DNA of 64,000 bases from Pseudomonadota bacterium (GCA_030684355.1 JAUXTN010000017.1:16001-80000); one strand, 5' to 3'; counted from the stretch's first letter, positions 42,126 through 51,973 are shown. Notes: generated by a model from the letters alone, not told the origin. Program-made: numbers and translations.

Positions 42126-43169
42126 ATGCTGAACATCGACGGTTCCTACGGCGAAGGCGGCGGGCAGGTGCTCCGCTCCGCGCTCGGCCTCTCCCTCGCC
42201 ACGGGGACCCCCTTCCAGATCGAGAACATCCGCGCGGGCCGGGCCCGCCCGGGGCTCCTGCGCCAGCACCTCGCCGCGGTCCGCACCGCGGCGGCGGTCG
42301 GTCGCGCCGAGGTCTCGGGCGACAGCCTCGGCTCGCGCGCCCTGTCCTTCGCGCCCCGGGCGCTCGTCGCCGGCGAGCACCACGCGGCCATCGGGAGCGC
42401 GGGCAGCGCGATGCTCGTCGTGCAGGCCGTGCTCCCGGCGCTGCTCGTCGCGGACGCGCCGACGCGGCTCGTCGTCGAGGGGGGCACCCACAACCCCTCG
42501 GCGCCGCCGTTCGACTTCATCGCGTCGACGTTCGGCCCGCTCCTCGCCCGCATGGGGGCGCGCGTGCGGGTCACCCTCGAGCGGCCGGGCTTCTACCCGG
42601 CCGGCGGCGGGCGCGTCGTGGTGGAGGTGGAGCCGGCGCCGCTGGGGCCGCTCGTGCTCGTGGAGCGCGGTGCCGTGCGCTCGATCCGCGCGCGGGCCGT
42701 GGTCTCGGGGCTCTCGACGCGGATCGCCCACCGGGAGCTCCACGTCCTGCGCGAGCGCTTCGGGCTCGCTCGCGATGCGCTGGTGTGCGAGGAGATCGAG
42801 GACCCCGTCGGGCCCGGGAACGTCGTCCACGTCGAGGTCGTGTGCGAGCACGTCACCGAGACGTTCACGGCGTTCGGCGAGAAGCGGGTGCGCGCCGAGG
42901 AGGTGGCCACGGCGGTGGCGGACGAGGCCCAGGCCTGGATCGACCGCGACGTGCCCGTGGGCGAGCACCTCGCGGATCAGCTCCTGCTGCCTCTCGCGCT
43001 CGCGGCCCGCGCGGGCGCCCGGGGAGCAGGCCCGCGGGACGGCGGGCGCTTCCGCACCGGCCCCGTCACGCTCCACACCACGACGAACGCCGAGGTCATC
43101 GCGCGGTTCCTCGACGTGCGGTTCACGTTCGAGCCGAGCGGGGAGGGGACCCTCGTGAGCTGCGCGTAG
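42126..43169 (+). CDS. rtcA: RNA 3'-terminal phosphate cyclase
   Basis: A 347-residue protein, normal length. It converts RNA 3'-phosphate to a 2',3'-cyclic phosphate with ATP, via adenylyl-His. Signatures: IDGSYGEGGGQVLRSALGLS at the N-terminus, RPGLLRQHLAAV, GGTHNPSAPPFDF, and the catalytic His in VGEHLADQLLLPLALA near the C-terminus. It is the second gene of the rtcBA operon. The stop abuts that of the convergent hydrolase gene within the palindrome GCGTAGCTACGC. Confidence 0.96.
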   Translation: MLNIDGSYGEGGGQVLRSALGLSLATGTPFQIENIRAGRARPGLLRQHLAAVRTAAAVGRAEVSGDSLGSRALSFAPRALVAGEHHAAIGSAGSAMLVVQAVLPALLVADAPTRLVVEGGTHNPSAPPFDFIASTFGPLLARMGARVRVTLERPGFYPAGGGRVVVEVEPAPLGPLVLVERGAVRSIRARAVVSGLSTRIAHRELHVLRERFGLARDALVCEEIEDPVGPGNVVHVEVVCEHVTETFTAFGEKRVRAEEVATAVADEAQAWIDRDVPVGEHLADQLLLPLALAARAGARGAGPRDGGRFRTGPVTLHTTTNAEVIARFLDVRFTFEPSGEGTLVSCA

Positions 43170-43967
43170 CTACGCCTGCTCGGTCAGCCACGCGTCGAGC
43201 ACGGTCCAGAACCGCCGGGCCTCCTCGACCGGCGCCATGTGGCCAGCCCCCTCGAACACCTCGAGGCGGGCGTCGGGGAGCGACTCGGCGAGGACCCGGC
43301 ACACGGAGCGGGCGGCGCTCGGCGAGCGGGTGCCGGCCATCACGAGGGTGGGCGTCGCGATGCGCCAGTCCTCGGCGGCGAGCTTCAGCTCCATCAACGA
43401 GCGCACCTCGAGGAACGCCTTGCGCCCCACGGCGAGGAGCGCGGCCTGCCGCGTCGGGTGGAGCCGCGCCCAGGCGCCGTCGCCGCCCCAGTAGTCGATG
43501 AACTTCTCGACCCAGGCGAGGTCTCCGCCGGTCCGGGCGTCGAGCAGCGTGCCGTCGTCCACCCGCGCGAGGTCGGCCTCGGCGTCGGGGTCCCGCCCGA
43601 CGAGGACGTGGAAGGCCACCGGCTCGTAGACGGCGAGGGAGCGGACGTGCGCGGGGAGGTCCATCGCCGCGCGCATCGCGAGGACGCCCCCGTACGAGTG
43701 GCCCACGAGGTGGACGGGGGTGCCCGCGCTCTCGATGACCGCGCGCACGATCGCGAGGTCCGCGGCGAGGTCGAAGCGGTCGGGGTCCGGCCAGGGGGCC
43801 GACTTCCCGTAGCCGAGGAGGTCCGGCGCCAACACGCGGTGCCGCTCCGCGAGCCGGGGCACGATCGGCCCCCATTGCTGGGCGCTGAGCCCCGACGAGT
43901 GCACCAGGACGACCGGCGGGCCCTCGCCGCGGTCCACGAGGCCGATCTCACGGTCGTCTACACGCAT
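43170..43967 (-). CDS. Alpha/beta hydrolase, cytoplasmic
   Basis: A 265-residue protein without a signal peptide. The motifs are GPPVVLVHSSGLSAQQW (oxyanion region), LVGHSYGGVLAMRAA (nucleophile Ser), TPTLVMAGTRSPSAAR (Asp position not obvious, the usual Asp replaced by Ser/Pro residues), and GAGHMAPVEEARRFW (catalytic His). It resembles haloalkane dehalogenase/epoxide hydrolase/lactonase-like hydrolases; the substrate is unknown. Its start is 3 bases after the stop of the small gene at 43971. Confidence 0.85.
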   Translation of the reverse strand: MRVDDREIGLVDRGEGPPVVLVHSSGLSAQQWGPIVPRLAERHRVLAPDLLGYGKSAPWPDPDRFDLAADLAIVRAVIESAGTPVHLVGHSYGGVLAMRAAMDLPAHVRSLAVYEPVAFHVLVGRDPDAEADLARVDDGTLLDARTGGDLAWVEKFIDYWGGDGAWARLHPTRQAALLAVGRKAFLEVRSLMELKLAAEDWRIATPTLVMAGTRSPSAARSVCRVLAESLPDARLEVFEGAGHMAPVEEARRFWTVLDAWLTEQA

Positions 43968-43970
43968 CGT

Positions 43971-44408
43971 TCAGTCCGCGCTGCCGACATACCGCACCTC
44001 GACGCGCGCGCCGCGGGCGTCCGAGCGGTCCGAGCGCACGGTCCCCCACGGGAAGGTGTAGCGGAGCGGCCCCGGCTGGGGCGGCGGCGCGTACATCAGC
44101 TCGTGCACGCTGCTCGCGAACCACTCGCGCACGAGGGCGTCCTGGTAGTCCTTGCGGGCCGTCTCCCACGCGATCGGCCCCTCGAGGCCCTCCGCCGGCC
44201 GCCGCACGGCGTAGCAGAGCTCCAACCACGCGAGTTGGCTCCCGGTCCAACACCCGGTCACGACCAGCGAGCGGTCCCGGGTGTCGCTCGCCTCGCGCAC
44301 CCACACGCCGCCGCCGCTCCCGCGCCACGCCGAACCCGACGGAAGCGGCGTGCCGGGGCCGATCTCCTCGTCGGAGAGCCGCAGGACGCCAGTCTCCCGG
44401 ACGATCAC
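43971..44408 (-). CDS. Hypothetical protein coupled to a lipoprotein gene
   Basis: A 145-residue protein with GTG start at 44408 overlapping the stop of the upstream lipoprotein gene (GTGA). It begins MIVRETGVLRLSDEEIGPGT and contains SLVVTGCWTGSQLAWLELC, VREWFASSVHELMYAPPPQP and a hydrophobic end (VEVRYVGSAD). No signal peptide or known motif. The translational coupling to the upstream gene and downstream hydrolase suggests one transcript. The frame upstream of the GTG overlaps the lipoprotein gene and is not coding. Confidence 0.6.
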   Translation of the reverse strand: MIVRETGVLRLSDEEIGPGTPLPSGSAWRGSGGGVWVREASDTRDRSLVVTGCWTGSQLAWLELCYAVRRPAEGLEGPIAWETARKDYQDALVREWFASSVHELMYAPPPQPGPLRYTFPWGTVRSDRSDARGARVEVRYVGSAD

Positions 44409-45226
44409 CACAACACGGGATTGGTGGTCGCGCCCCACCAGGTGCCGGAGAGGGTGTCGTTCGTCGAGGGGCGCCCGTTGGACTCGTCCATCACGATCAC
44501 GCGCCCGCCGGACGTGAACCCGATGAGCTCGCCGTAGGCGTACCCGAGGCCGTAGATGCCGGTGACGCCGATCGTGCCGCGGCGTCGGGTCACGCCGGTG
44601 TTGGGATCGACCTGCACGAGCGAATCGCCGCCGGTCACGGTCCAATACAACATCCCGTCGGGGAGCCCGACGATGTCGCCCGAGGTGTTGTACTCGCCCG
44701 AGGGGACCAGCGGGGTGAGCGCGCCCGTGCGCGTGTCGACGAAGGAGACGGCGTTGCCGGCGCCGACGAGGCGCCCGTCGGAGACGAAGGTGAGGCCGGT
44801 CATCTCGTCGTCGAGGGACGCCACGTAGGTGCACTCGGCGGTCGTGGGGTTCACGCGGTAGAGCGCGGTGTAGCTGCCGCCGTACATGATGCCGTTCAGG
44901 TCGATGGCGATGTCCGTCATGCCGCCGTCGATCGAGCGCGAGCCCTCCCGGAACTCACCGATGCGGGTCGCGCTGCCGGTGGCGGGGTCGTAGCTGAACA
45001 GGGTCGACGACGTGTTGATGTAGACCGCCTCCGTCGCGACCTCCCCGGTGTCGGGGACCACGACGATCCCGGTGTCGCCGGTGTCCGCCGTGTCGGGAGG
45101 CGTCCCCGTGTCCACGACGGGGTCGCCTGTCTCCTCGGGGTCCGCGGCCTCGGGATCCTCGGCCTTGGACGAGAGGTCGTAGTCCGAGCACGCGGTGAGA
45201 AATCCTGTGACGAGGAAGATACGCAT
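44405..45226 (-). CDS. Lipoprotein with beta-propeller-like repeats
   Basis: A 273-residue protein. The lipoprotein signal MRIFLVTGFLTAC (Cys13) and an Asp/Thr/Pro linker (DTGTPPDTADTGDTG) are followed by ~200 residues of repeats with a recurring pattern ...DLNGIMYGGSYTALYRVNPTT..., LTFVSDGRLVGAGN, GLPDGMLYWTVTGGDSLVQV, YGELIGFTSGGRVIVMD, as in beta-propeller (LVIVD/NHL-like) proteins. Probably binds proteins or ligands at the envelope. Divergent from purF. Confidence 0.75.
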   Translation of the reverse strand: MRIFLVTGFLTACSDYDLSSKAEDPEAADPEETGDPVVDTGTPPDTADTGDTGIVVVPDTGEVATEAVYINTSSTLFSYDPATGSATRIGEFREGSRSIDGGMTDIAIDLNGIMYGGSYTALYRVNPTTAECTYVASLDDEMTGLTFVSDGRLVGAGNAVSFVDTRTGALTPLVPSGEYNTSGDIVGLPDGMLYWTVTGGDSLVQVDPNTGVTRRRGTIGVTGIYGLGYAYGELIGFTSGGRVIVMDESNGRPSTNDTLSGTWWGATTNPVLW

Positions 45227-45315
45227 GGTGGGATCCGGGTGGGCGGGCGCGCGTTAGAAGCGACGGCCCTGGAGGGGGCGATGCGAGCACGTGTATACGT
45301 CACCCGCGCGTCCCT

Positions 45316-45344
45316 CGTCCACGATTCGGGCGTCCACGATTCGG
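45316..45344. repeat. Tandem 15-base direct repeat upstream of purF
   Basis: CGTCCACGATTCGGG followed at once by CGTCCACGATTCGGC (14 of 15 identical), in the 204-base gap between the divergent lipoprotein gene and purF. It could be a two-site operator. No known PUR-box was recognised. Confidence 0.5.
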
Positions 45345-45430
45345 CGGGTCGTGTGGCGGGCCTTTGCCGGGCGGCGGCGTGAGCGCACCGGGCGCTCGCC
45401 GGGCCAGGCATCTCGCCGAGGAGGAGTAGC

Positions 45431-46882
45431 GTGGGGGCAGAGGAACTCAAGCACGAGTGCGGAGTGTTCGGCATCATCGATGATCCGGACGCCGCGCGCC
45501 TCTGCTACCTGGGTCTGCACACCCTTCAGCATCGTGGGCAGGAGGCCGCCGGCATGGTGGCCCGCCGCGAGGGGCAGCTCGTCACGCATCGCGGGGCCGG
45601 GCTGGTGCAGGAGGTGTTTGACGAGCCCGCGTTGCGGTCCCTCGAGGGGGACGCCGCGATCGGCCACGTCCGCTACGCGACCACCGGCGGGAGCGACGCC
45701 CGCAACATCCAGCCATTCCTCGTCCGCACGAAGGAGGGGCAGGTCGCGGTCGCGCACAACGGCACGCTCACCAACGCCGAGGCCTTGCGGGCCGAGCTCG
45801 AGGAGCGCGGGTCGATCTTCAACTCGACCTCCGACACCGAGGTCATCCTCCATCTCCTCGCCGCGAGCGACCAGAAGACCTTCATCAACCGCCTGGTCGA
45901 CGCCCTCCGGCGCGTCGAAGGCGCGTACTGCCTGCTCTTCCTGACGGCCCGCCGCCTCGTGGCGGTGCGCGATCCGCACGGCTTCCGGCCCCTCGTGCTC
46001 GGCCGGCGTGGCAACGCCTGGATCGTCGCCTCGGAGACCTCCGCCATCGAGTTCGCACAGGGGCAGGTGGTCCGCGAGATCGAGCCCGGCGAGATGGTCA
46101 TCCTGGAGGACGACCGCGTCGAGTCCATCCGCCCGTTCCCCCGCCAGCCGCGTCGCGCCTGCATCTTCGAGCTGGTGTACTTCGGCCGCCCGGACTCCAC
46201 GCTGTTCGGCCGCGAGATCTACCCGGCGCGGGTGCGCATGGGGCAGATCCTCGCGCGCGAGTTCCCCGCGAAGGCCGACATCGTCATCCCCGTGCCGGAC
46301 AGCGGGACCCCCGCCGCGCTCGGCTTCTCCCGTCAGAGCGGCCTCCCGTTCGATCTGGGCCTCCTGCGCAGCCACTACGTCGGCCGCACCTTCATCGAGC
46401 CGAGCCAGCGCATCCGCGACTTCGGGGTGCGGCTCAAGCTCCAGGCCATGAAGTCCGTCGTGCAGGGTCGCCGCGTGGTCGTGGTGGACGACTCCATCGT
46501 CCGCGGCACGACCTCGCAGAAGATCGTGCGCATGCTGCGGGAAGCCGGCGCGGTCGAGGTGCACATGCGCATCTCCAGCCCCCCGATGACCGGCCCCTGC
46601 TACTACGGGATCGACACGCCGAGCCGCGAGGAGCTGGTCGCGCACCGCATGGACGTCGCGCGCACGCGCGCCTTCCTCGACTGCGACTCGCTCGCGTACC
46701 TCTCGATCGAGTCGCTCCGAGAAGCTGTGCAAGAGGACGGTTCTCGGATGTGTGACGCGTGCTTCACCGGGAACTACCCCGTGCTCCCTGTCGAGCCGCG
46801 GCCGACCGCGCAACTGCCGCTGTTCGACGCGCCCGCCGAAGCGCCGGGCCTGCCGGGGCCACGGGAACGGCGTCTGCTATAG
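45431..46882 (+). CDS. purF: Amidophosphoribosyltransferase
   Basis: A 483-residue enzyme that makes 5-phosphoribosylamine from PRPP and glutamine, first step of purine synthesis. The glutaminase Cys10 follows a short propeptide-like leader (KHECGVFGI), with HRGQEAAGM and [10 protein letters not shown]; the PRPP motif is [14 protein letters not shown]. Cys in RRACIF, FLDCDS and CDACFTG correspond to the [4Fe-4S] ligands of the Bacillus-type enzyme. Start GTG 45431 with GAGGAGGA upstream. purC is in the window but 7 kb away. Confidence 0.97.
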   Translation: MGAEELKHECGVFGIIDDPDAARLCYLGLHTLQHRGQEAAGMVARREGQLVTHRGAGLVQEVFDEPALRSLEGDAAIGHVRYATTGGSDARNIQPFLVRTKEGQVAVAHNGTLTNAEALRAELEERGSIFNSTSDTEVILHLLAASDQKTFINRLVDALRRVEGAYCLLFLTARRLVAVRDPHGFRPLVLGRRGNAWIVASETSAIEFAQGQVVREIEPGEMVILEDDRVESIRPFPRQPRRACIFELVYFGRPDSTLFGREIYPARVRMGQILAREFPAKADIVIPVPDSGTPAALGFSRQSGLPFDLGLLRSHYVGRTFIEPSQRIRDFGVRLKLQAMKSVVQGRRVVVVDDSIVRGTTSQKIVRMLREAGAVEVHMRISSPPMTGPCYYGIDTPSREELVAHRMDVARTRAFLDCDSLAYLSIESLREAVQEDGSRMCDACFTGNYPVLPVEPRPTAQLPLFDAPAEAPGLPGPRERRLL

Positions 46883-46892
46883 TTCCCGGCCC

Positions 46893-49838
46893 ATGCCGTA
46901 CATCATCGGGATCGATCTCGGAACGACCAACACCGCGGTCGCCGTTTTGGAGAATGGCCGCCCCCGCGTCATCGAAGACGACCGGGGGTACAAGGTCCTG
47001 CCCTCCGTCATCTCGGCGAAGGGGGAGGGGCGCTTCGTCGTGGGCCAGGCCGCCCACAACCTCATGCTCACGCGCCCGGACCGGACGATCTACGCCGCCA
47101 AGCGGCTGATCGGGCGCCGGTTCGACTCGCCCGAGGTCCAGCGCATCATCAAGCGCGTGGGCTACGCCGTGCAGGAGGCGCCGGACGGCGGCGTGCAGCT
47201 CCAGGTGGGCGACGTCTGGATGACCCCCTCCGAGGTGGCCGCCGTCGTCCTCCAGGTGGCGCGCGGCATCGCCGAGCGTGCGCTCGGGGAGCCCGTGGAA
47301 GAGGCGGTCATCACCGTGCCCGCGCACTTCAACCACGCCCAGCGCAAGGCCACGCTCGAGGCCGCCGCCATCGCGGGGCTGCGCTGCGAGCGCATCCTCA
47401 ACGAGCCGACCGCGGCCGCGCTCGCGTACGGGCATCGCCGCAACGTCGACCGCACGCTGGTCATCTTCGACCTCGGCGGCGGCACGTTCGACGTGAGCGT
47501 GCTGCGCCTCTCGGGCGGGCTCTACGAGATCCTCTCGACCAACGGGGACACGTTCCTCGGCGGCGAGGACTTCGACTACCGGCTCGTCGACCACCTGGTG
47601 GACCACTTCAAGAGCCGCACGGGGGTGGACGTCCGCGAGGACCGCGCGGCGCTCCAGCGCCTGAAGGACGCCGCCGAGCGCGCGAAGTGCGAGCTCTCCT
47701 TCTCCGATCGCAGCAGCATCGTGGTGCCCCACGTCGCGCCCGGCCACAACCTGGAGCTCACCCTCACGCGCAGCCAGCTCGAGGACCTCTCCCGGGACCT
47801 CGTGGAGCGCTGCATCGAGGTCGCGCGGGACGCCGTCGCGGACGCCGGCCTCGCGATCTCCGACGTGGACGAGGTGATCCTCGTCGGTGGCCAGACCCGC
47901 ATGCCGCTCGTGCGCGAGGCCGTCGCCGGCCTGTTCGGGCGCGAGCCGAGCCGCAGCGTGCACCCCGAGGAGGCCGTGGCCATCGGCGCCGCCGTCCACG
48001 CCGCCTCCCTCGCCGACATCGAGGGCACCCCCGCCGTCCTCCTGGACGTGACCCCGTTCGACCTCGGGATCGACGCCGCGGGCGGCATGTTCTCGCGCAT
48101 CGTGCCGAAGAACGCGCGCATCCCGTGCACGGAGACGAGGACGTTCGCCACGGTGCACGACAACCAGGAGACCGTGCGGATCACCGTGCGGCAGGGCGAG
48201 AGCCGGGTCGCCGAAGAGAACGAGTTCATCGGGGAGTTCTTCTTCGAGGGCCTCACCCCCGCGCCGCGCATGCAGACGAAGGTGGGGGTCACCTTCCGCA
48301 TCGACGCCAACGGCATGCTCCAGGTCACCGCGGTCGAGCCGGGGTCGGGCGAGCGGCGGAACATCGGCATCCGTAGCTACGCGGACCGCAACCGCTCGAT
48401 GTTGCGGCCGGGCGGAGCCGGCGGGATCGAGGCACCGCAGGCGGCGGCCCCGGTGCCCGAGACGCAGTCGAAGACCGTGAAGAAGAAGGTGGGCTTCTTC
48501 GATCAGCTCTTCGGCGGCGGCGCCGCGAAGAAGAAGCCCGCGAGCAAGCCACGCGCGTCGACGCCCGAAGCCGTGCCCGCGGTCGCCGCCGCCGCCGCCA
48601 CGGTGGCCGCCACACCCGTGCCCGTGAGCGTGGATCCCGCCTCGCTCGCCCCGCCGCCGGTCATCCAGTCGCTCCCGACGCCGACCGAGCCCCTCGACGA
48701 CCTCGCTCCGCTCGACGAGGGGCCGCTGGACCTCGTCGCGATCGACGACCTGGACGAGTCCTACGCGATGCCCGACGAGCTCCCGTCGCTGGAGGAGGAC
48801 GACCTCTACGAGCCCGCCACGGCGAGCTTCGGCCTCGCGGGCGCGCACCAGGTGGGTGACGCCGCCGCCCCCGGCGACCCCTTCGCGGATCTCGGCACCC
48901 CGGCGCCCGCCCGTCCGATCGTCGCCGCACCCGCGCGCGGGTCCGGCCCGACCGTCTGGGAGCTCGGCGATGCCGACGGCCTCGACGGCGAGAGCCTCGA
49001 CGCCGCCGATCTCTTCGGAGAGGGAGACGCCGGCGACCTCTTCGCCGACGCCGCGGTGGACGACGAGCAGGACCCCCCGACGGATCCCGGGCTGAGCTTC
49101 CCGGGGATGGCCACCCGGCCGTTCGCATCGGGGTTCGAGACGGTCGGGGGTGCCCCCCCCGCGGCGGCGCCCTCGGCACCCGAGGCCCCGCGCGCCGGAC
49201 TGCACTTCGAGGGTCTCCTCGACGTCCCCGACGCCCCCGACGCGCCCGTGGAGGACGACCTCGGCTTCGCCTTCGCGGGCGCCTTCGAGGAGGAGATCGT
49301 GCGCGCGGAGCCGGAGCCGGTCGGCAAGGTCGACGACATCTTCGGCTTCTCCTTCGCGGACTATGGCGACGAGCCCTACCGCGAGCCCGCGCCGTTGCCG
49401 ACGGGCCCCGTGTCCGATCGCCCCCGCGAGGCCTCCGCCGACGCGCTTCGGCGCCCGTCCGCGCGCGAGGACGCCACCGAGATCTTCAAGCGCCCCGTCC
49501 TCGACAACGACACGAACGGGTTCGCCTTCCCCATGCCGGAGGACGGGGTCGAAGCCCGGAAGCTCCGCAAGCCCGCGCGGGTGAAGCTCCACTACCGGGA
49601 GCGCGCGCTCCTGGTGGCCGAGTACCGGGAGAACCTCGAGCGCGGCGGCGCGCTCATCCGCACGGAGAAGCCGCTCGCGAGCGGCCGGGACTGCGTGTTC
49701 GAGATCAACGGGCCCGGGCTCCTGCAGCCCCTCGTGATCCCCGCCCGGGTCTCGCGCGTCCTGGCGGACGGGATGGAGGTCGAGTACCGGCTGGACGCGG
49801 CTGAGCGCGCGGCGCTCCTGGCGCTGCTCGCGGAGTGA
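46893..49838 (+). CDS. Hsp70/DnaK-like protein fused to a C-terminal PilZ-like domain
   Basis: A 981-residue protein. Residues 1-375 are a complete Hsp70 ATPase domain ([64 protein letters not shown]). Residues ~381-492 are the substrate-binding beta domain ([16 protein letters not shown]). The helical lid is missing; instead a ~390-residue Pro/Ala/Asp/Glu-rich, probably disordered region follows, containing short [18 protein letters not shown] basic patches. Residues ~890-975 ([45 protein letters not shown]) match the TIGR02266-like PilZ domain of deltaproteobacteria. DnaJ and GrpE genes are not adjacent. Start ATG 46893. Confidence 0.9.
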   Translation: MPYIIGIDLGTTNTAVAVLENGRPRVIEDDRGYKVLPSVISAKGEGRFVVGQAAHNLMLTRPDRTIYAAKRLIGRRFDSPEVQRIIKRVGYAVQEAPDGGVQLQVGDVWMTPSEVAAVVLQVARGIAERALGEPVEEAVITVPAHFNHAQRKATLEAAAIAGLRCERILNEPTAAALAYGHRRNVDRTLVIFDLGGGTFDVSVLRLSGGLYEILSTNGDTFLGGEDFDYRLVDHLVDHFKSRTGVDVREDRAALQRLKDAAERAKCELSFSDRSSIVVPHVAPGHNLELTLTRSQLEDLSRDLVERCIEVARDAVADAGLAISDVDEVILVGGQTRMPLVREAVAGLFGREPSRSVHPEEAVAIGAAVHAASLADIEGTPAVLLDVTPFDLGIDAAGGMFSRIVPKNARIPCTETRTFATVHDNQETVRITVRQGESRVAEENEFIGEFFFEGLTPAPRMQTKVGVTFRIDANGMLQVTAVEPGSGERRNIGIRSYADRNRSMLRPGGAGGIEAPQAAAPVPETQSKTVKKKVGFFDQLFGGGAAKKKPASKPRASTPEAVPAVAAAAATVAATPVPVSVDPASLAPPPVIQSLPTPTEPLDDLAPLDEGPLDLVAIDDLDESYAMPDELPSLEEDDLYEPATASFGLAGAHQVGDAAAPGDPFADLGTPAPARPIVAAPARGSGPTVWELGDADGLDGESLDAADLFGEGDAGDLFADAAVDDEQDPPTDPGLSFPGMATRPFASGFETVGGAPPAAAPSAPEAPRAGLHFEGLLDVPDAPDAPVEDDLGFAFAGAFEEEIVRAEPEPVGKVDDIFGFSFADYGDEPYREPAPLPTGPVSDRPREASADALRRPSAREDATEIFKRPVLDNDTNGFAFPMPEDGVEARKLRKPARVKLHYRERALLVAEYRENLERGGALIRTEKPLASGRDCVFEINGPGLLQPLVIPARVSRVLADGMEVEYRLDAAERAALLALLAE

Positions 49839-49878
49839 CCCCGGCGGGCAGGACGCGGCGCACGGGGTAGCGGGATAG

Positions 49879-50697
49879 GTGCCGCGGATGATCGCCGACC
49901 CGGCGCCCGACGCCACGCACCCCCCCGCGCAACCCGACGATGCCTCCTGCGATCGGCTCGCGGGGGACTGGCACATCTGGCAGCTTCGCCGAGGCCATCG
50001 CTTCTCGGCGGACGACATGCTCACCGCCTGGCTGGCGGCGGACGTGGCTCCCGACGCGCGGGACCTCCTCGATCTCGGCGCGGGCATCGGCTCCGTCGGG
50101 CTGATGACCCTATGGCGGATGGCATCCGAGGCCCGGCTGCTCATGGTCGAGGCCCAGGAGGTCAGCCACCACCTCGCGCACCGCACCGTGGCGACCAACG
50201 GCCTCGGCGAGCGAGTCACGTTGCGTCTCGGCGACCTCCGCGATCCCGACGTGGTGCCCGAGGCCGGCCGGTTCGACCTCGTCACCGGCAGCCCGCCCTA
50301 CATCCCCCTCGGCAAGGGCGTCGTCTCGCCCGTCGCGCAGCGGGCGGCATGCCGGATGGAGCTCCGCGGGAGCATCGTCGACTACGCGCGGACCGCCGCG
50401 CGGGCCATGCACCCGGACGGCTGGTTCGTGGCGTGCTTCGCGTCGGTCGACCCCCGGGGAGACGAGGCCTTCGCCGCCGCCGGGCTGCACCTCCACGTGC
50501 GGCAGGAGATCGTGTTTCGCGCGGGCCAGGCCCCGATGATCACCTTGTTCGCGGGCCGCCACGTGGCCGGGCCCCTGGAGCGTCGCGAGCCCCTGCTCAT
50601 CCGGGATCCCGAAGGGCAGTGGACCGACGCCTACCTCGATGTTCGGGAGCGCATGGGGACCGTCGTGTACCGGACCCCGCGCAGGAGCGACACATGA
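49879..50697 (+). CDS. tRNA1(Val) adenine-N6 methyltransferase-like protein (YfiC/TrmN6 family)
   Basis: A 272-residue protein; GTG 49879 or ATG 49888 could be the start. Motifs: HRFSADDMLTAWLAA, the SAM loop LLDLGAGIGSVGLM, and the catalytic VTGSPPYIPLGKGVVSP (SPPY rather than NPPY). The order and spacing match the YfiC family, which methylates tRNA A37. The C-terminal ~50 residues form an extra tail. Its stop overlaps the start of the DUF983 gene by 4 bases. Confidence 0.85.
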   Translation: MPRMIADPAPDATHPPAQPDDASCDRLAGDWHIWQLRRGHRFSADDMLTAWLAADVAPDARDLLDLGAGIGSVGLMTLWRMASEARLLMVEAQEVSHHLAHRTVATNGLGERVTLRLGDLRDPDVVPEAGRFDLVTGSPPYIPLGKGVVSPVAQRAACRMELRGSIVDYARTAARAMHPDGWFVACFASVDPRGDEAFAAAGLHLHVRQEIVFRAGQAPMITLFAGRHVAGPLERREPLLIRDPEGQWTDAYLDVRERMGTVVYRTPRRSDT

Positions 50698-51200
50698 TCT
50701 CGGCCTTCCTCTCCGCGTTGTTCGGGCGCTGTCCGTCCTGTCACCGCGGCAAGCTCTACAAGTCCTTCATGGCGCTGAACGAGACCTGTCCCGTCTGCCA
50801 CGTCCGCTTCGAGCGCTGGAGCGGTAGTTGGACCATCCCGACCGTGATGGGGTACGGCTCCGGGGCGTTCTTCGCGATCGGGCTCGGGTTCGTGTTCTTC
50901 CGGATGGGGCGCCTCGAGGGCTCCGAGAACATCATCATCCCGGCGACCATCACGTTCACGGCGCTGTTCTACCCGGTCTGCAAGAACCTCAGCATGTTCA
51001 TGCTCTTCCAGAACGGCTTCATCTTCGTGGACCCTCCCACGCTCGTGCGTGACGAGCCCGCGGGCGTGCGGAACGAGCCCGCGAGCGTGCAGAACGAGCC
51101 CGCGAGCAGCCCACCGCCGGTCGAGGACGACCCCACGTGCATCGAAGAGCGCGCGCTCGACCAGGACGATCCGACGGACGGCGGCGGCCGGGTGGCGTGA
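50694..51200 (+). CDS. DUF983-family membrane protein with zinc ribbon
   Basis: A 168-residue protein. N-terminal zinc ribbon FGRCPSCHRGKLYKSF ... CPVCHVRF, then two transmembrane helices (SGAFFAIGLGFVFFRM and IIIPATITFTALFYPV), characteristic of DUF983. The C-terminus has an atypical acidic tail with three tandem copies of a 7-residue unit (DEPAGVR, NEPASVQ, NEPASSP), encoded by 21-base repeats at about 51048-51110. Start ATG overlaps the methyltransferase stop. Confidence 0.85.
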   Translation: MISAFLSALFGRCPSCHRGKLYKSFMALNETCPVCHVRFERWSGSWTIPTVMGYGSGAFFAIGLGFVFFRMGRLEGSENIIIPATITFTALFYPVCKNLSMFMLFQNGFIFVDPPTLVRDEPAGVRNEPASVQNEPASSPPPVEDDPTCIEERALDQDDPTDGGGRVA

Positions 51201-51266
51201 CCTCCGGGTCACGCTGTGTAAAGCGCCTGTAAGGATCTGCTCCCGCTCGCGTAGGTAGAGAGGGAG

Positions 51267-51917
51267 ATGCGCGTGCTGCGATACCTCATGCTCGGGCTCG
51301 TGGTGGTCTCCGCCGGGGTAGCGGCGAACGAGGCGTTCAAGTACTTCCCGGTCTGGCACGACACGTTCCACTACTTCTACGTGGCGGTCGTGGCGGCCCT
51401 CGTGGTGCGGCTGCGGATGACGCTCGACCGCGAGCGCGTGCTGGCGCGTACCGACCCGCTGACCGGGCTCCCGAACCGGCGCACGTTCAACGAGGTCGCG
51501 GAGGCCCACATCCGGCGCATGCAGCGCGATCGGCGCCCGTGCACGGTGCTCTACATCGACATCGACCGCTTCAAGTACGTGAACGACGCGTTCGGGCACC
51601 AGGTGGGAGACGCCCTGCTGCGCGAGGTGGGCGCCACGCTCGTCCGGCACATCCGCGCGTGTGACACCGCGGCGCGGCTCGGCGGCGACGAGTTCGTGGT
51701 GCTCCTCGAGGGCGAGCAGGGGGAGCCCGCCGCGGGCCGGCTCTACGAGGCGCTCCTGGCGATCCCGCGCGTGCCGGAGCTGGGCGTCGGCTTCAGCCTC
51801 GGGGCCGTGAGCTTCCGCTCGCCGCCCCCGAGCGCCGAGGACATGATCCGCCGCGCGGACTCCGTGATGTACGTGGCGAAAGAGCTGGGGAACCAGGTGG
51901 TTCACCGGGTGGCGTGA
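51267..51917 (+). CDS. Membrane-anchored diguanylate cyclase
   Basis: A 216-residue protein. Two hydrophobic helices (LMLGLVVVSAGVAANEAF and FYVAVVAALVVRL) precede a complete GGDEF domain: TDPLTGLPNRRTFNE, VLYIDIDRFKYVNDAFGH, and the active site RLGGDEFVVLL. The allosteric I-site RxxD is present five residues upstream (RACDTAARL), so feedback inhibition is expected. It makes c-di-GMP from two GTP; a PilZ-like domain protein is encoded 1.4 kb upstream. Start ATG 51267 with GAGGGAG upstream. Confidence 0.94.
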   Translation: MRVLRYLMLGLVVVSAGVAANEAFKYFPVWHDTFHYFYVAVVAALVVRLRMTLDRERVLARTDPLTGLPNRRTFNEVAEAHIRRMQRDRRPCTVLYIDIDRFKYVNDAFGHQVGDALLREVGATLVRHIRACDTAARLGGDEFVVLLEGEQGEPAAGRLYEALLAIPRVPELGVGFSLGAVSFRSPPPSAEDMIRRADSVMYVAKELGNQVVHRVA

Positions 51918-51973
51918 GCCGCGGCCCTTCCGCCCCCTGTCCGCCGCCCGCCCGAGGGCGTTATCGTCGGGAG

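Noticed and set aside
39123..43076. A very long minus-strand open frame (~1,300 codons) across rtcR and antisense to rtcB/rtcA
   Set aside because: It is out of frame with rtcR and antisense to rtcBA, which have full catalytic motifs; its translation is low-complexity Arg/Gly/Val/His/Asp sequence typical of high-GC shadows.
46764..50285. A long minus-strand open frame (~1,170 codons) antisense to the Hsp70-PilZ gene
   Set aside because: Opposite the complete Hsp70 motifs; composition is that of an antisense GC-rich frame, and no start signal or family motif is seen.
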